Assembly: GCF_039540375.1 (NCBI RefSeq) | Contig: NZ_BAABEX010000004.1 | Coordinates: 124,001 to 188,000 of the forward strand | DNA length: 64,000 nt | Source: Acidovorax_G lacteus | GTDB lineage: Bacteria > Pseudomonadota > Gammaproteobacteria > Burkholderiales > Burkholderiaceae_C | Reading direction: 5' to 3' | Notes under the pieces: generated by a model | The model's input: the letters and a program-made list of their open reading frames with translations, nothing else | Databases searched by the model: none | Told to the model about the DNA's origin: nothing | Shown here: piece by piece, positions 55,518 through 63,650 of the stretch | Layout: every line of letters begins with the position of its first letter | Position numbering within the stretch: the stretch's first letter is position 1 | Program-made: the position numbers and the translations under genes

Positions 55518-56429
55518 ATGAAAACAACTCTCGCCCGCTGGCTCGACAGCGACATCGGATACAGCTTCCGAACCTCCCCGGTTGCCATGGTGGCGGCCGC
55601 CATTGCTGCCGTGTGCATCTTCTGCTCGCTGTTTGCGGGTTGGGTGGCACCGCACAACCCGTTCAACCTGGCATCGCTGGAACTGTCGGACGCGCGCTTG
55701 CCGCCCGCCTGGGCACCAGAGGGCACCACCAAATACCTGCTGGGCACCGACGACCAAGGCCGTGACATCCTGTCGGCGCTGATCTACGGCGCTCGCATCT
55801 CCCTGATTGTGGGCATGGCCTCGGTGGCCCTGTCCGTGGTCGTCGGCGTCACGCTGGGCCTGCTGGCCGGCTTCCGCGGCGGCTGGATTGATGCCGTGCT
55901 CATGCGCATGTGCGACGTGATGCTGTCCTTCCCGGCCATTCTGGTGGCGCTGCTGATCGCAGGCGTGGGCCGGGCGCTGTTCCCCAATGCGCACGAAACA
56001 CTGGCCTTCGGCGTGCTGATCGTGTCGATTTCGCTCACCGGATGGGTGCAGTACGCGCGCACGGTGCGCGGCTCTACCCTGGTGGAGCGCAACAAGGAGT
56101 ACGTGCAGGCCGCCCGCGTCACGGGCGTCTCTTCGCTGCGCATCATGCGCAAGCACGTGCTGCCCAATGTGCTGGGGCCGGTGCTGGTGCTGGCCACCAT
56201 CCAGGTGGCCACCGCCATCCTGACCGAGGCCACCCTGTCCTTCCTGGGTGTGGGCGCGCCGCCCACCTCGCCGTCGCTGGGCACGCTGATCCGTATCGGC
56301 AACGACTACCTGTTCTCGGGCGAATGGTGGATCACCGTCTTCCCGGGCCTGATGCTGGTGCTGATCGCCCTGTCTGTGAACCTGCTGGGCGACTGGCTGC
56401 GCGACGCCCTCAACCCCCGCCTGCGCTGA
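55518..56429 (+). CDS. Peptide ABC transporter permease (DppC/OppC-like)
   Basis: A 303-residue permease. The N-terminal span, periplasmic loop with LLGTDDQGRDILSALIYG, and five further spans match DppC. The EAA loop is AARVTGVSSLRIMRKHVLPNVLG; the C-terminus WLRDALNPRLR is typical. It pairs with the DppB-like permease. No strong ribosome-binding site is visible upstream (CTTTCCCACA). Confidence 0.95.
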   Translation: MKTTLARWLDSDIGYSFRTSPVAMVAAAIAAVCIFCSLFAGWVAPHNPFNLASLELSDARLPPAWAPEGTTKYLLGTDDQGRDILSALIYGARISLIVGMASVALSVVVGVTLGLLAGFRGGWIDAVLMRMCDVMLSFPAILVALLIAGVGRALFPNAHETLAFGVLIVSISLTGWVQYARTVRGSTLVERNKEYVQAARVTGVSSLRIMRKHVLPNVLGPVLVLATIQVATAILTEATLSFLGVGAPPTSPSLGTLIRIGNDYLFSGEWWITVFPGLMLVLIALSVNLLGDWLRDALNPRLR

Positions 56430-56608
56430 AGATGAGCGACACCCCCCTGAGCGGCTGCGCCGCATCCCTCCGTTCTCGCATTGCCGCGCAATACGAGCAG
56501 GGGGATGCCGCGAGCGCAGCGGGGCGGCCCTTGCGCGGCGGCACTGGTGCAAGCCGCGCCGGTTGCCGCCTCGGCCTACAACGTGCAGCACTGTGAACCA
56601 CTGACGAT
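56430..56608 (+). repeat. 179-bp repeat-like insert between the DppC-like and DppD-like genes
   Basis: The insert is GC-rich and contains GCATCCCT and AGGGGGATGC as inverted arms plus CGGCTGCGCCGC. It carries a 54-codon frame (ATG 56432 to TGA 56596, starting MSDTPLSGCAASLRSR) with no family resemblance. Spacers elsewhere in this locus are 1-135 bp. The style of sequence is like mobile intergenic repeats of Comamonadaceae; that link is from memory and not checked. Confidence 0.4.
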
Positions 56609-57610
56609 ATGTCCCTCCTAGAAGTCAAAAACCTCGTTGTCGAATTCCCGAACCGCCGCGGTACCCTGCGCGCTCTGGACGACATTTCCTTCTCGATTGC
56701 ACCCGGTGAGATCCTGGGTGTGGTCGGGGAGTCGGGCGCCGGCAAATCCCTGACCGGCGCGGCCATCATCGGGCTGCTCGAGCCCCCGGGCCATGTGGCT
56801 TCGGGCCAGATCCTGCTTGAGGGCAAGCGCATCGACAACCTCGGCCACGAGGAGATGCGCCACATCCGCGGCCGCCATATCGGTGCGATCTTCCAGGATC
56901 CGCTGACCTCGCTGAACCCGCTGTACACCGTGGGCCAGCAGCTCATCGAGACCATCGTCACGCACCTGCCGGTGAGCCAGGCCGAGGCGCGCCAGCGCGC
57001 CATTCAGCTGCTCAAAGACACGGGCATCCCCGCCGCCGAACAGCGCATCGACCACTACCCGCACCAGTTTTCGGGTGGGATGCGCCAGCGCGTGGTGATT
57101 GCACTGGCTTTGGCAGCCGAGCCCAAGCTCATCGTGGCCGACGAGCCCACCACGGCGCTGGACGTGTCCATTCAGGCGCAGATCATCACGCTGCTCAAGA
57201 ACATCTGCAAATCGCGCGGTGCGGCGGTGATGCTGATCACGCACGACATGGGTGTGATCGCCGAAACCTGCGACCGCGTGGCCGTGCTGTATGCGGGCCG
57301 CATTGCCGAAATCGGCCCCGTGCACGAGGTCATCAACCACCCCGCACATCCCTATACCGCTGGTCTGATGGCTTCCATCCCCGACATGGACCAGGACCGC
57401 GAACGCCTCAACCAGATCGACGGAGCCATGCCCCGCCTCAACGCCATTCCCAAGGGTTGCGCCTTCAACCCGCGCTGCACCCGCACGTTCGACCGCTGCA
57501 CCGCCGAGCGCCCTGACCTGATGCCCGCCGGTGCCACGAAGGCTGCCTGCTGGCTGCACGACGGCGCATCGGCCCCCGCCGCAGCCGCCCGCACGGGGGT
57601 GACGGCATGA
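56609..57610 (+). CDS. Peptide ABC transporter ATP-binding protein (DppD/OppD-like)
   Basis: A 333-residue ABC ATPase. Walker A is GESGAGKS at residues 40-47, the signature HQFSGGMRQRV, Walker B LIVADEPTTALD and the His switch ITHDMG. The oligopeptide-type C-terminal extension has GCAFNPRCTRTFDRC and AACW, cysteines that hold an iron-sulphur cluster in related proteins. It overlaps the next ATPase gene by 4 bp. Confidence 0.95.
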   Translation: MSLLEVKNLVVEFPNRRGTLRALDDISFSIAPGEILGVVGESGAGKSLTGAAIIGLLEPPGHVASGQILLEGKRIDNLGHEEMRHIRGRHIGAIFQDPLTSLNPLYTVGQQLIETIVTHLPVSQAEARQRAIQLLKDTGIPAAEQRIDHYPHQFSGGMRQRVVIALALAAEPKLIVADEPTTALDVSIQAQIITLLKNICKSRGAAVMLITHDMGVIAETCDRVAVLYAGRIAEIGPVHEVINHPAHPYTAGLMASIPDMDQDRERLNQIDGAMPRLNAIPKGCAFNPRCTRTFDRCTAERPDLMPAGATKAACWLHDGASAPAAAARTGVTA

Positions 57611-58626
57611 GCGCGAACACGACCGCCAAGACGGGTGCACCGCTGGTGCAGGCCCACGACCTGGCCAAGACCTTCGACGTCTCGGCCCCCTGGCTCAACC
57701 GCGTGATTGAGCGCAAGCCCCGCACCTTCCTGCATGCGGTGGACGGTGTGAGCTTCGAGATCGAAAAGGGCAAGACGCTCGCCCTGGTCGGCGAATCGGG
57801 CTGCGGCAAGAGCACGGTGGCCCGCCTGCTTGTGGGCCTGTACGAGCCCACGCGCGGCGGCCTCACCTTCGACGGCCAGGACGCGCACGCCGCCTTCAAG
57901 GGCGGCAACGCGCAGGCGATGCGCCGCCGCATCCAGATGATCTTCCAGGACCCGTACGCGAGCCTGAACCCCCGCTGGCTGGTGGAAGACATCATCGGCG
58001 AGCCGCTGCGCGAGCACGGTCTCATCACCGACAAGGCTGCGCTCAAGGAGCGCGTGGGCGAGCTGCTCAAGTCCGTGGGCCTGTCGCCGCTGGACATGGT
58101 CAAGTACCCGCACCAGTTCTCGGGCGGGCAGCGCCAGCGCATTTCGATTGCGCGCGCCCTGGCCACGCAGCCTGAATTTCTGGTCTGCGACGAACCCACC
58201 AGCGCGCTCGATGTGTCGGTGCAGGCGCAGGTGCTCAACATCATGAAGGACCTGCAGCGCAAGCAGCAGCTCACCTACCTGTTCATCTCGCACAACCTGG
58301 CCGTGGTGCGCCATGTGAGCGATCAGGTCGGCGTGATGTACCTGGGCCGTCTGGTGGAGCTGTCGGACAAGCACACGCTGTTCAGCGCGCCGCGCCACCC
58401 CTACACGCGCATGCTGCTCGATGCCATCCCCAAGATGCACGACACGGGCAAGGCACGCACGCCAGTGCAGGGCGAAGTGCCCAACCCGCTGAACCCGCCG
58501 CCCGGCTGCGCCTTCAACCCGCGCTGCCCGCACGCCAACGACCGCTGCCGCAACGAGCGCCCGCAGCTCAAGAACATCGGCGGCATCCGCATCGCCTGCC
58601 ACGCGGTGGAAGAGGGGCGCATCTGA
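57607..58626 (+). CDS. Peptide ABC transporter ATP-binding protein (DppF/OppF-like)
   Basis: A 339-residue ABC ATPase forming the heterodimeric motor with the DppD-like protein. Walker A is GESGCGKST near residue 62, the signature HQFSGGQRQRI, Walker B LVCDEPTSALD and the His switch ISHNLA. A C-terminal GCAFNPRCPHANDRC motif parallels its partner. Its ATG overlaps the upstream stop (ATGA). A strong terminator follows. Confidence 0.95.
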   Translation: MSANTTAKTGAPLVQAHDLAKTFDVSAPWLNRVIERKPRTFLHAVDGVSFEIEKGKTLALVGESGCGKSTVARLLVGLYEPTRGGLTFDGQDAHAAFKGGNAQAMRRRIQMIFQDPYASLNPRWLVEDIIGEPLREHGLITDKAALKERVGELLKSVGLSPLDMVKYPHQFSGGQRQRISIARALATQPEFLVCDEPTSALDVSVQAQVLNIMKDLQRKQQLTYLFISHNLAVVRHVSDQVGVMYLGRLVELSDKHTLFSAPRHPYTRMLLDAIPKMHDTGKARTPVQGEVPNPLNPPPGCAFNPRCPHANDRCRNERPQLKNIGGIRIACHAVEEGRI

Positions 58627-58687
58627 CGCGCGTCTGAGTTGGGACTGGCCGTACCGTCTGTAGGCGCAATCCCGGCAATCCCACATG

Positions 58688-58716
58688 CACAAAGGCCGCC
58701 CCTCGGGGCGGCCTTT
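58688..58716 (+). terminator. Hairpin terminator at the end of the peptide transporter locus
   Basis: CAAAGGCCGCCCC TCG GGGCGGCCTTTG is a perfect 13-bp stem with a three-base loop. The ends supply A/T runs on both strands, so it may serve both converging units. Confidence 0.8.
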
Positions 58717-58753
58717 GCATTGGGGCGTCATACGCCCTTACGGCTGGAAGATT

Positions 58754-58798
58754 GCTATTATTTTGATAGCTGTTCGTGCTTGTATCGCCAGCACGAGT
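58754..58798 (+). repeat. Dispersed two-hairpin repeat (58.7 kb copy)
   Basis: GCTATTATTTTGATAGC, TGTTCGTGCTTG and CAGCACGAGT form a copy with a slightly decayed long stem. It lies 50 bp before the nucleotidase stop codon, between convergent genes. Confidence 0.8.
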
Positions 58799-58848
58799 GA
58801 CCCAAAAGCATCAGATGCGCAACGTGATGCGCCCGGGCTTGCCCCGCT

Positions 58849-60777
58849 TCAGTTCACCCCGCTGAAGTTGCGCGTGCTGTACTGCTCCACCGGCAGGCGG
58901 CGCAGTACCGGCAGACCGGTGGTGGCGTCCTTGGCCTGGCGTTCGATGAAGCTGAAGAACACATCGGCATCGAGCACGCCGATGTCCAGGCGGCGCGCAG
59001 CCGGTACGGCGGCCAGGGTCTTGTAGCCGTCGCCGCCGGTGGCGTTGAAGCTCAGCACGAACAGCTTGTAGGTCTTGGCCGGGTCCAGCGGGCCCCAGGT
59101 GCCAGTGGCGGGGTTGCGCACCTCAATGGCGCTCACGCGCTGGCCGAAGGCAGCCTTGGCGTTCACGTCAAAGCGCAGGCCGCCCGTGTAGGGGTAGGGG
59201 CCGGTGGAGCCGCCCGGGCCGTACACGGCCTCCAGGCCGTCTTCCAGCATGCTTTTCACTTCCTGGCCCGTTACGTCAAGGCGGAACAGCATGTTGCCGA
59301 AGGGCAGCACCTGGATCACCTGCGCGGCCGTGACCGTGCCCTGCAGCGGGATGCGCACGCCGCCGCCGCTTTGCAGCGAAATGTCGGCTCCGCCGTAGCG
59401 AGCGTTGGCCACGTCCAGATAGGCCTGCGCCACCAGTTGCTGGATGTCGCCGCCGCGCAGGCTCACGCTGCCTTCGGCGTTGCAGGCCGCGCTGGAGCGG
59501 CTGTAGTCCACCGAGCCAACGCCGCCGGGGACCCGACGCGAGCACAGCTCTTGCGGCACCACTGCGACCTGGGTACGGTTGAACACGGCCACGCGGTCTT
59601 TGAAGGGCTGCAGCGTGCTGGTGGCAGCGGCCGACGGGGGGGTGACGCGCAGCACGCCGCTGGCGGCGGCGCTGGCCCGCAGGGCGGCCTTTTCGGCGTC
59701 GGTGGCGGGCTTGCCGCCGATGCTGAAGTCGTCGCCGATCAGCACATGCGGCGTGCCGGTGCACGACGTGACTTCGCCCTCGGCGTTGAAGCGTACCTTG
59801 AGTTCGCCCACCACCTGTGCGTATTCCCAGGCCTGCACGATGCAGACGGGCTTGCCGTCCTTGTCGGTGGTGCGCGTGGGGTAGGCCCCAGCGGGTGAGC
59901 CCACGCCGGTGCTGCGCAGCGTATCGGGCCCGAGCAGGGTGTGCGAGTCGCCCCCCACCACCACATCCACGCCGCTCAGGCGCGCTGCCACTTGGCGGTC
60001 GTAGTCGTAGCCCATGTGGCTGAGCAGCACGATCTTGTTGATGCCGGTGGCGCGCAAGCGGTCAATCTCGCGCTGCGCCGCGGTGGTTTCGTCTTCAAAC
60101 TGCGTGTCGGCGTCGGGGCTGGACGAGGCCTTGGTCTTCTGCGCAATCGTCAGGCCCACCACGCCAATCTTCTGGCCGCCGCGCTCCAGCACGGTGGAGG
60201 GGCTTACGTAACCCGGCGCGCGGCTGGGGTGCAGGGCCGAGCCCGCGCCAAACTGCACGTTGGCGCTGAGCACCGGCGTCTTGCAAGTGCCCTTGCGCAG
60301 CAGGTCCAGAAAGCCCTTGAGCCCGCTGTCGCCCTTGTCGAATTCGTGATTGCCCAGCGTGAAGGCGTCAAAGCACACGGTGTTCATCAGCGCCGCATCG
60401 GCCTCGCCGTCGGCCCCGGCGCGGTTGAAGTACAGCGTGCCCGTGATCGCATCGCCCGCGTGCAGCTTGAGCACGTTCACGGACTGCTTTTCCAACTCGC
60501 TGATCGCGGCCGTGACGCGGGCAAAACCGCCCGCATCCACCGCCACGGCCACTGGGGCGGCACCGCCTGCAGCCAGCTGCAGTGTGCGAGACCGGTTCTC
60601 CAGCGTGGAGTGGTGGTCGTTGATGTGCAGGATGGTCACATCCAGCGGCTCGGCCTTGGGCGTGTCGCCCGATCCGCCACAGGCGGTGATCAGGCCGACC
60701 ACGGCCAGTGCGAGTGCGGCGATGCCCATGCGGTGGGAGTTGCGTGAAAGGGTGTGGGAGGTGGAATGACCGGGCAT
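58849..60777 (-). CDS. Lipoprotein 5'-nucleotidase / UshA-type metallophosphatase
   Basis: A 642-residue protein. ATG at 60777 follows CAGGA. The signal sequence ends in the lipobox LITAC, so the mature protein is probably a lipoprotein facing the periplasm. Metal-binding motifs are ILHINDHHSTLE, HAGDAITGTLYF, LGNHEFDKGD, SHMGYDYD and GGDSHTLL. The C-terminal 5'-nucleotidase domain includes GGDIQQLV, SGGGVRIPLQG and VLPFGNMLFRLDVTG. It would release phosphate from nucleotides or sugar nucleotides. Lipid anchoring differs from soluble E. coli UshA. Confidence 0.93.
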   Translation of the reverse strand: MPGHSTSHTLSRNSHRMGIAALALAVVGLITACGGSGDTPKAEPLDVTILHINDHHSTLENRSRTLQLAAGGAAPVAVAVDAGGFARVTAAISELEKQSVNVLKLHAGDAITGTLYFNRAGADGEADAALMNTVCFDAFTLGNHEFDKGDSGLKGFLDLLRKGTCKTPVLSANVQFGAGSALHPSRAPGYVSPSTVLERGGQKIGVVGLTIAQKTKASSSPDADTQFEDETTAAQREIDRLRATGINKIVLLSHMGYDYDRQVAARLSGVDVVVGGDSHTLLGPDTLRSTGVGSPAGAYPTRTTDKDGKPVCIVQAWEYAQVVGELKVRFNAEGEVTSCTGTPHVLIGDDFSIGGKPATDAEKAALRASAAASGVLRVTPPSAAATSTLQPFKDRVAVFNRTQVAVVPQELCSRRVPGGVGSVDYSRSSAACNAEGSVSLRGGDIQQLVAQAYLDVANARYGGADISLQSGGGVRIPLQGTVTAAQVIQVLPFGNMLFRLDVTGQEVKSMLEDGLEAVYGPGGSTGPYPYTGGLRFDVNAKAAFGQRVSAIEVRNPATGTWGPLDPAKTYKLFVLSFNATGGDGYKTLAAVPAARRLDIGVLDADVFFSFIERQAKDATTGLPVLRRLPVEQYSTRNFSGVN

Positions 60778-60882
60778 GGTCAGCGTCCTGGGGTTGTAGC
60801 AGATGCGCCGCATGGTGCGGCGGGCCTGTGACAGGGATGTGAAGCCTGGCGATGTCTCCCGAAGTTCGAGGCCATTTGTGCT

Positions 60883-60927
60883 GCTCGTGCTTCAAAATCA
60901 AGCACGAACAGCTATCAAAATCATAGC
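60883..60927 (-). repeat. Dispersed two-hairpin repeat, inverted copy (60.9 kb)
   Basis: The minus strand reads GCTATGATTTTGATAGC, TGTTCGTGCTTG, ATTTT and AAGCACGAGC. It is the only full copy in this window in the reverse orientation and lies upstream of the nucleotidase. Confidence 0.85.
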
Positions 60928-61021
60928 GTTCGGTGTTCAGGATGCGTGCATCCCGCCGCGCAGTTCCTTTCCCCGCCAACCCGCCAATCTGCCGACCAGT
61001 GCGGCGGTACCTCCGCGCTCG

Positions 61022-61831
61022 TCAGTGTCCGCCGAAGCGCCCGATGGGCCGCAGCCCGCCCCTGAGGCTCCAGAGGCTGATGCACCAGCCGTCGCAGCCT
61101 TCAGACACCACCAGCCCCGGGAGGTCGCTGCCGTCCACGTCCACATAGCTGCCGGGGGTGCCGGGCACTTCGCCCAGGTAGGCGTGCGTGCCCTGGTCGC
61201 GCACAAAGACGTGGTGCCGCTGGGCCTGGTAGAAGACCTCGGGCTTGCGCACCGTCCGGCCCGGAACGACCAGCGTCTCGCGCGCGGCTTCCGCGCCGGG
61301 CTGACGTACGGCCACGGCTGCGCTCCATTGCAAGGTGGGTTGCAGCCAGGCAAAGCGCTGCGGCTGGGCCTGCAGGTAGGCTTGCAGCGCCGTGCGCGCA
61401 TCAGGCTTCAGAGGGCGCACGTCCCACCGGGGCGTGGCGGGCGGCGCCAGCGAGAACAGCGCGTGCTCCCAGCGGTCGCTCTGGCGTGCCGGAGCCAGCA
61501 CGGTGATGCCCGCGGTCTGCGCGTCGGTATCGCCAGTCGGGGTCTTGAAAGCCTCGGCCGTGCACGGGTAGCGGATGCCCGTTTGCAGCGCGACCACGGA
61601 TTTGCCCGCGTTGCAGTGCTGCACCAGTTGCCGCAGCAGGGCTGGGTCGTCAAAGCGCACGACCACCGGGTCGCCTTGCGGGACCAGCCACGCAAAGAAC
61701 AAGCCCGGCCGCGCGACGTGGCTCTCGCTAGGCGAGCCCGCAACGGCAGGCAGGGTCCATCCCAGTGCTGACATCAGCGCACACAGCGGTCCGACCCACT
61801 GCCATGCCCCGCCGAGCCTGCGCGGGCTCAC
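61022..61831 (-). CDS. Exported protein of unknown function
   Basis: A 269-residue protein. GTG at 61831 overlaps the stop of the upstream gene (GTGA), which favours it over a TTG at 61861. A signal-peptide-like N-terminus (WVGPLCALMSALGWTLPAVAG) is followed by a mature part with no recognised family. Cysteines are few and include a possible pair in SEGCDGWCISLW near the C-terminus. It is coupled to another exported protein and they may work together in the periplasm. Confidence 0.7.
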   Translation of the reverse strand: MSPRRLGGAWQWVGPLCALMSALGWTLPAVAGSPSESHVARPGLFFAWLVPQGDPVVVRFDDPALLRQLVQHCNAGKSVVALQTGIRYPCTAEAFKTPTGDTDAQTAGITVLAPARQSDRWEHALFSLAPPATPRWDVRPLKPDARTALQAYLQAQPQRFAWLQPTLQWSAAVAVRQPGAEAARETLVVPGRTVRKPEVFYQAQRHHVFVRDQGTHAYLGEVPGTPGSYVDVDGSDLPGLVVSEGCDGWCISLWSLRGGLRPIGRFGGH

Positions 61832-62469
61832 GGCAGGCCCCCTGACTCGTAGGTATCGCAATCAAAGCCCTGAAGCGCGGGCAGGGCCGGCACGGCAAAC
61901 CGCTTGTCTTCGGCCACCTTGAGGCGACCCGCGGTGCGTTCGTGGCGCACCAGTCGGCCCGCCAGGTAGTTGACGCTGCTGCGGCCCTCCACCCGGCCTT
62001 GTGCCGTCCAGACGCTTTCCTTGCCGAGCAGTTCGAAGTCGCCTCGGCGCGGGTTGAAGCGAAACTGCAGCGTGGTGGAGCCCAGGTCGTCACCCTCGGC
62101 CTTGTCCACCGCGGTGGCGTACAGCGAGGGGCCCTTGGCATCAAGGTTGAAGAACTTCTGTGCCTTGCAGTAGCGCGATGAGGCCGACAGCAGCGTGTAG
62201 CGCCCATCGCCACGGCCAGCCAGCACGACGAGGCGAAACTCCATCTGCCGGTCGGGTGGCCCGTTCTGCTCGTTGGCAATCAGCGCCAGGTCGCGCAGGC
62301 CGTCGCCATTCCAGTCGCCCTGGGTGGACGTCCATTCAACAAACGTCTGCTGCGGAAACAGGGCCGCCAGAGCGGCCGCCGGGCTGGCGAACACGGCCGG
62401 TTGCGCGGGGGCGGTACTGGCGAAGGTCAGGCCCACCGCGACGAACGCCAGGGGTGCGAAAGGGTGCAT
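61828..62469 (-). CDS. Exported protein with FG-GAP/VCBS-like motif, function unknown
   Basis: A 213-residue protein. ATG at 62469 begins a signal peptide (FAPLAFVAVGLTFASTAPAQ); a longer frame lacks one. The segment QGDWNGDGLRDLALIANEQNG matches the calcium-binding DxDxDG loop of FG-GAP/VCBS repeats. Otherwise no family was recognised. Its stop overlaps the start of the other exported protein by GTGA. Confidence 0.7.
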   Translation of the reverse strand: MHPFAPLAFVAVGLTFASTAPAQPAVFASPAAALAALFPQQTFVEWTSTQGDWNGDGLRDLALIANEQNGPPDRQMEFRLVVLAGRGDGRYTLLSASSRYCKAQKFFNLDAKGPSLYATAVDKAEGDDLGSTTLQFRFNPRRGDFELLGKESVWTAQGRVEGRSSVNYLAGRLVRHERTAGRLKVAEDKRFAVPALPALQGFDCDTYESGGLP

Positions 62470-62551
62470 GGCAGCTGGGGCAGGGTGGGCAGACGCGGGG
62501 CTGCGGCGAGAAGCTTTTGCGAGCACGCTGCACAAGCCCGGGTGGGTGCGC

Positions 62552-63397
62552 TCAGGCGTAGCGCTTGGCCCGCAGGTTTTCCTTCATTTGCTGCAGCACC
62601 GGCTGCAGCGACGAGCCGATGCGCAGCGCCACGCAGGTGGCCAGCACGTCGATGATCAGCAGATGCAGCAGGCGCGAGACCATGGGGCTGTAGCGGTCGT
62701 AGCCCTCGGGATGATCGGCCGCCAGGTGCACGTGGCAGGTGCTGGCCAGGGGCGAGCCGCTGGCCGTGATGGCGATGGTGGTCGCGCCGTTCTTGCGCGC
62801 AATGTCGGCGGCGTCCATCAGGTCGCGCGTGCGGCCCGAATTGGAGATGATCACCACGCAGTCGCCCGGGCCGAGCAGCGTGGCGCTCATCACCTGGATG
62901 TGGCCGTCGCTGGTGGCAATCGAGGTGACGCCGAGGCGAAAGAATTTGTGCTGCGCGTCCTGCGCCACAAAGCCCGAGTTGCCGGCGCCGTAGAACTCGA
63001 TGCGCTTGCCGGTCTTCCAGGTGGCGGCGATGGCCTCGGCCGCGCGCTCCAGCGCCACGGTGCTGGCGGCGTTGCGGTACTGCAGGAAGGCGGCCACGGC
63101 GTTGTCCACCACCTTGACGAGCACGTCGCCGGTTTTGTCATCGGCGTCCACGCTGCGGTGGATGAAGGGCACGCCCTCGCTGACGCTGCCCGCCAGTTTG
63201 AGCTTGAAGTCGGCCAGGCCGTCGTAGCCCATGCTGCGGCAAAAGCGCACCACGGTGGGCTTGCTCACATGGGCGCGCTCGGCCAGCTCGCGCACGGGCA
63301 GTCGCGCAAAGCTGCGCGGATCGGCCAGCACCAGCCGGGCCACGCGCTGCTCGGCCGGGGCCAGCGACGGCAGCGAGGCGGTGATGCGCTCAAGCAT
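62552..63397 (-). CDS. RpiR-family transcriptional regulator, HexR-like
   Basis: A 281-residue regulator. ATG at 63397 (MLERITASLPSLAPAEQRVA) is the usual RpiR/HexR start; a TTG seven codons upstream is less likely. The N-terminal helix-turn-helix (VRELAERAHVSKPTVVRFCRSMG) is followed by a SIS domain (IEFYGAGNSGFVAQD, VVIISNSGRTRDLMD). HexR of other proteobacteria senses 2-keto-3-deoxy-6-phosphogluconate and represses glucose-catabolism genes. It is divergent from an iron-type ABC binding protein; whether it controls that gene is unknown. Confidence 0.88.
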   Translation of the reverse strand: MLERITASLPSLAPAEQRVARLVLADPRSFARLPVRELAERAHVSKPTVVRFCRSMGYDGLADFKLKLAGSVSEGVPFIHRSVDADDKTGDVLVKVVDNAVAAFLQYRNAASTVALERAAEAIAATWKTGKRIEFYGAGNSGFVAQDAQHKFFRLGVTSIATSDGHIQVMSATLLGPGDCVVIISNSGRTRDLMDAADIARKNGATTIAITASGSPLASTCHVHLAADHPEGYDRYSPMVSRLLHLLIIDVLATCVALRIGSSLQPVLQQMKENLRAKRYA

Positions 63398-63650
63398 GCG
63401 GCACCTCGGGTGTGCCAAAGGCCAGGGCAGGGCAGCGGGCTGCAGTCGGGCGGGACGGGTGCGTCACGAAGGGCATGGGCAGGCGGGACGGATGAAACCG
63501 CAATGTAACCCCGTTTCGCCCTCGCGGCGCATGCGCAGGCGCGCAAGCCCGGTGAAATCAGGCTTGGGTGATTTCCCCGGGGCCGGGTGGGGTTGTACCG
63601 GCGTACGATGGCGGGGTAATCCAATAACACGCACTTTTCAGGAGACGTCG
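63398..63650 (+). other. 253-bp divergent region between the HexR-like regulator and an ABC binding protein
   Basis: It should contain promoters and operators for both genes. GGAGACGTCG lies just before ATG 63651. The segment CGATGGCGGGGTAATCCAATAACAC is AT-richer than its surroundings and could include a -10. No palindromic HexR-like site was recognised by eye. Confidence 0.4.
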
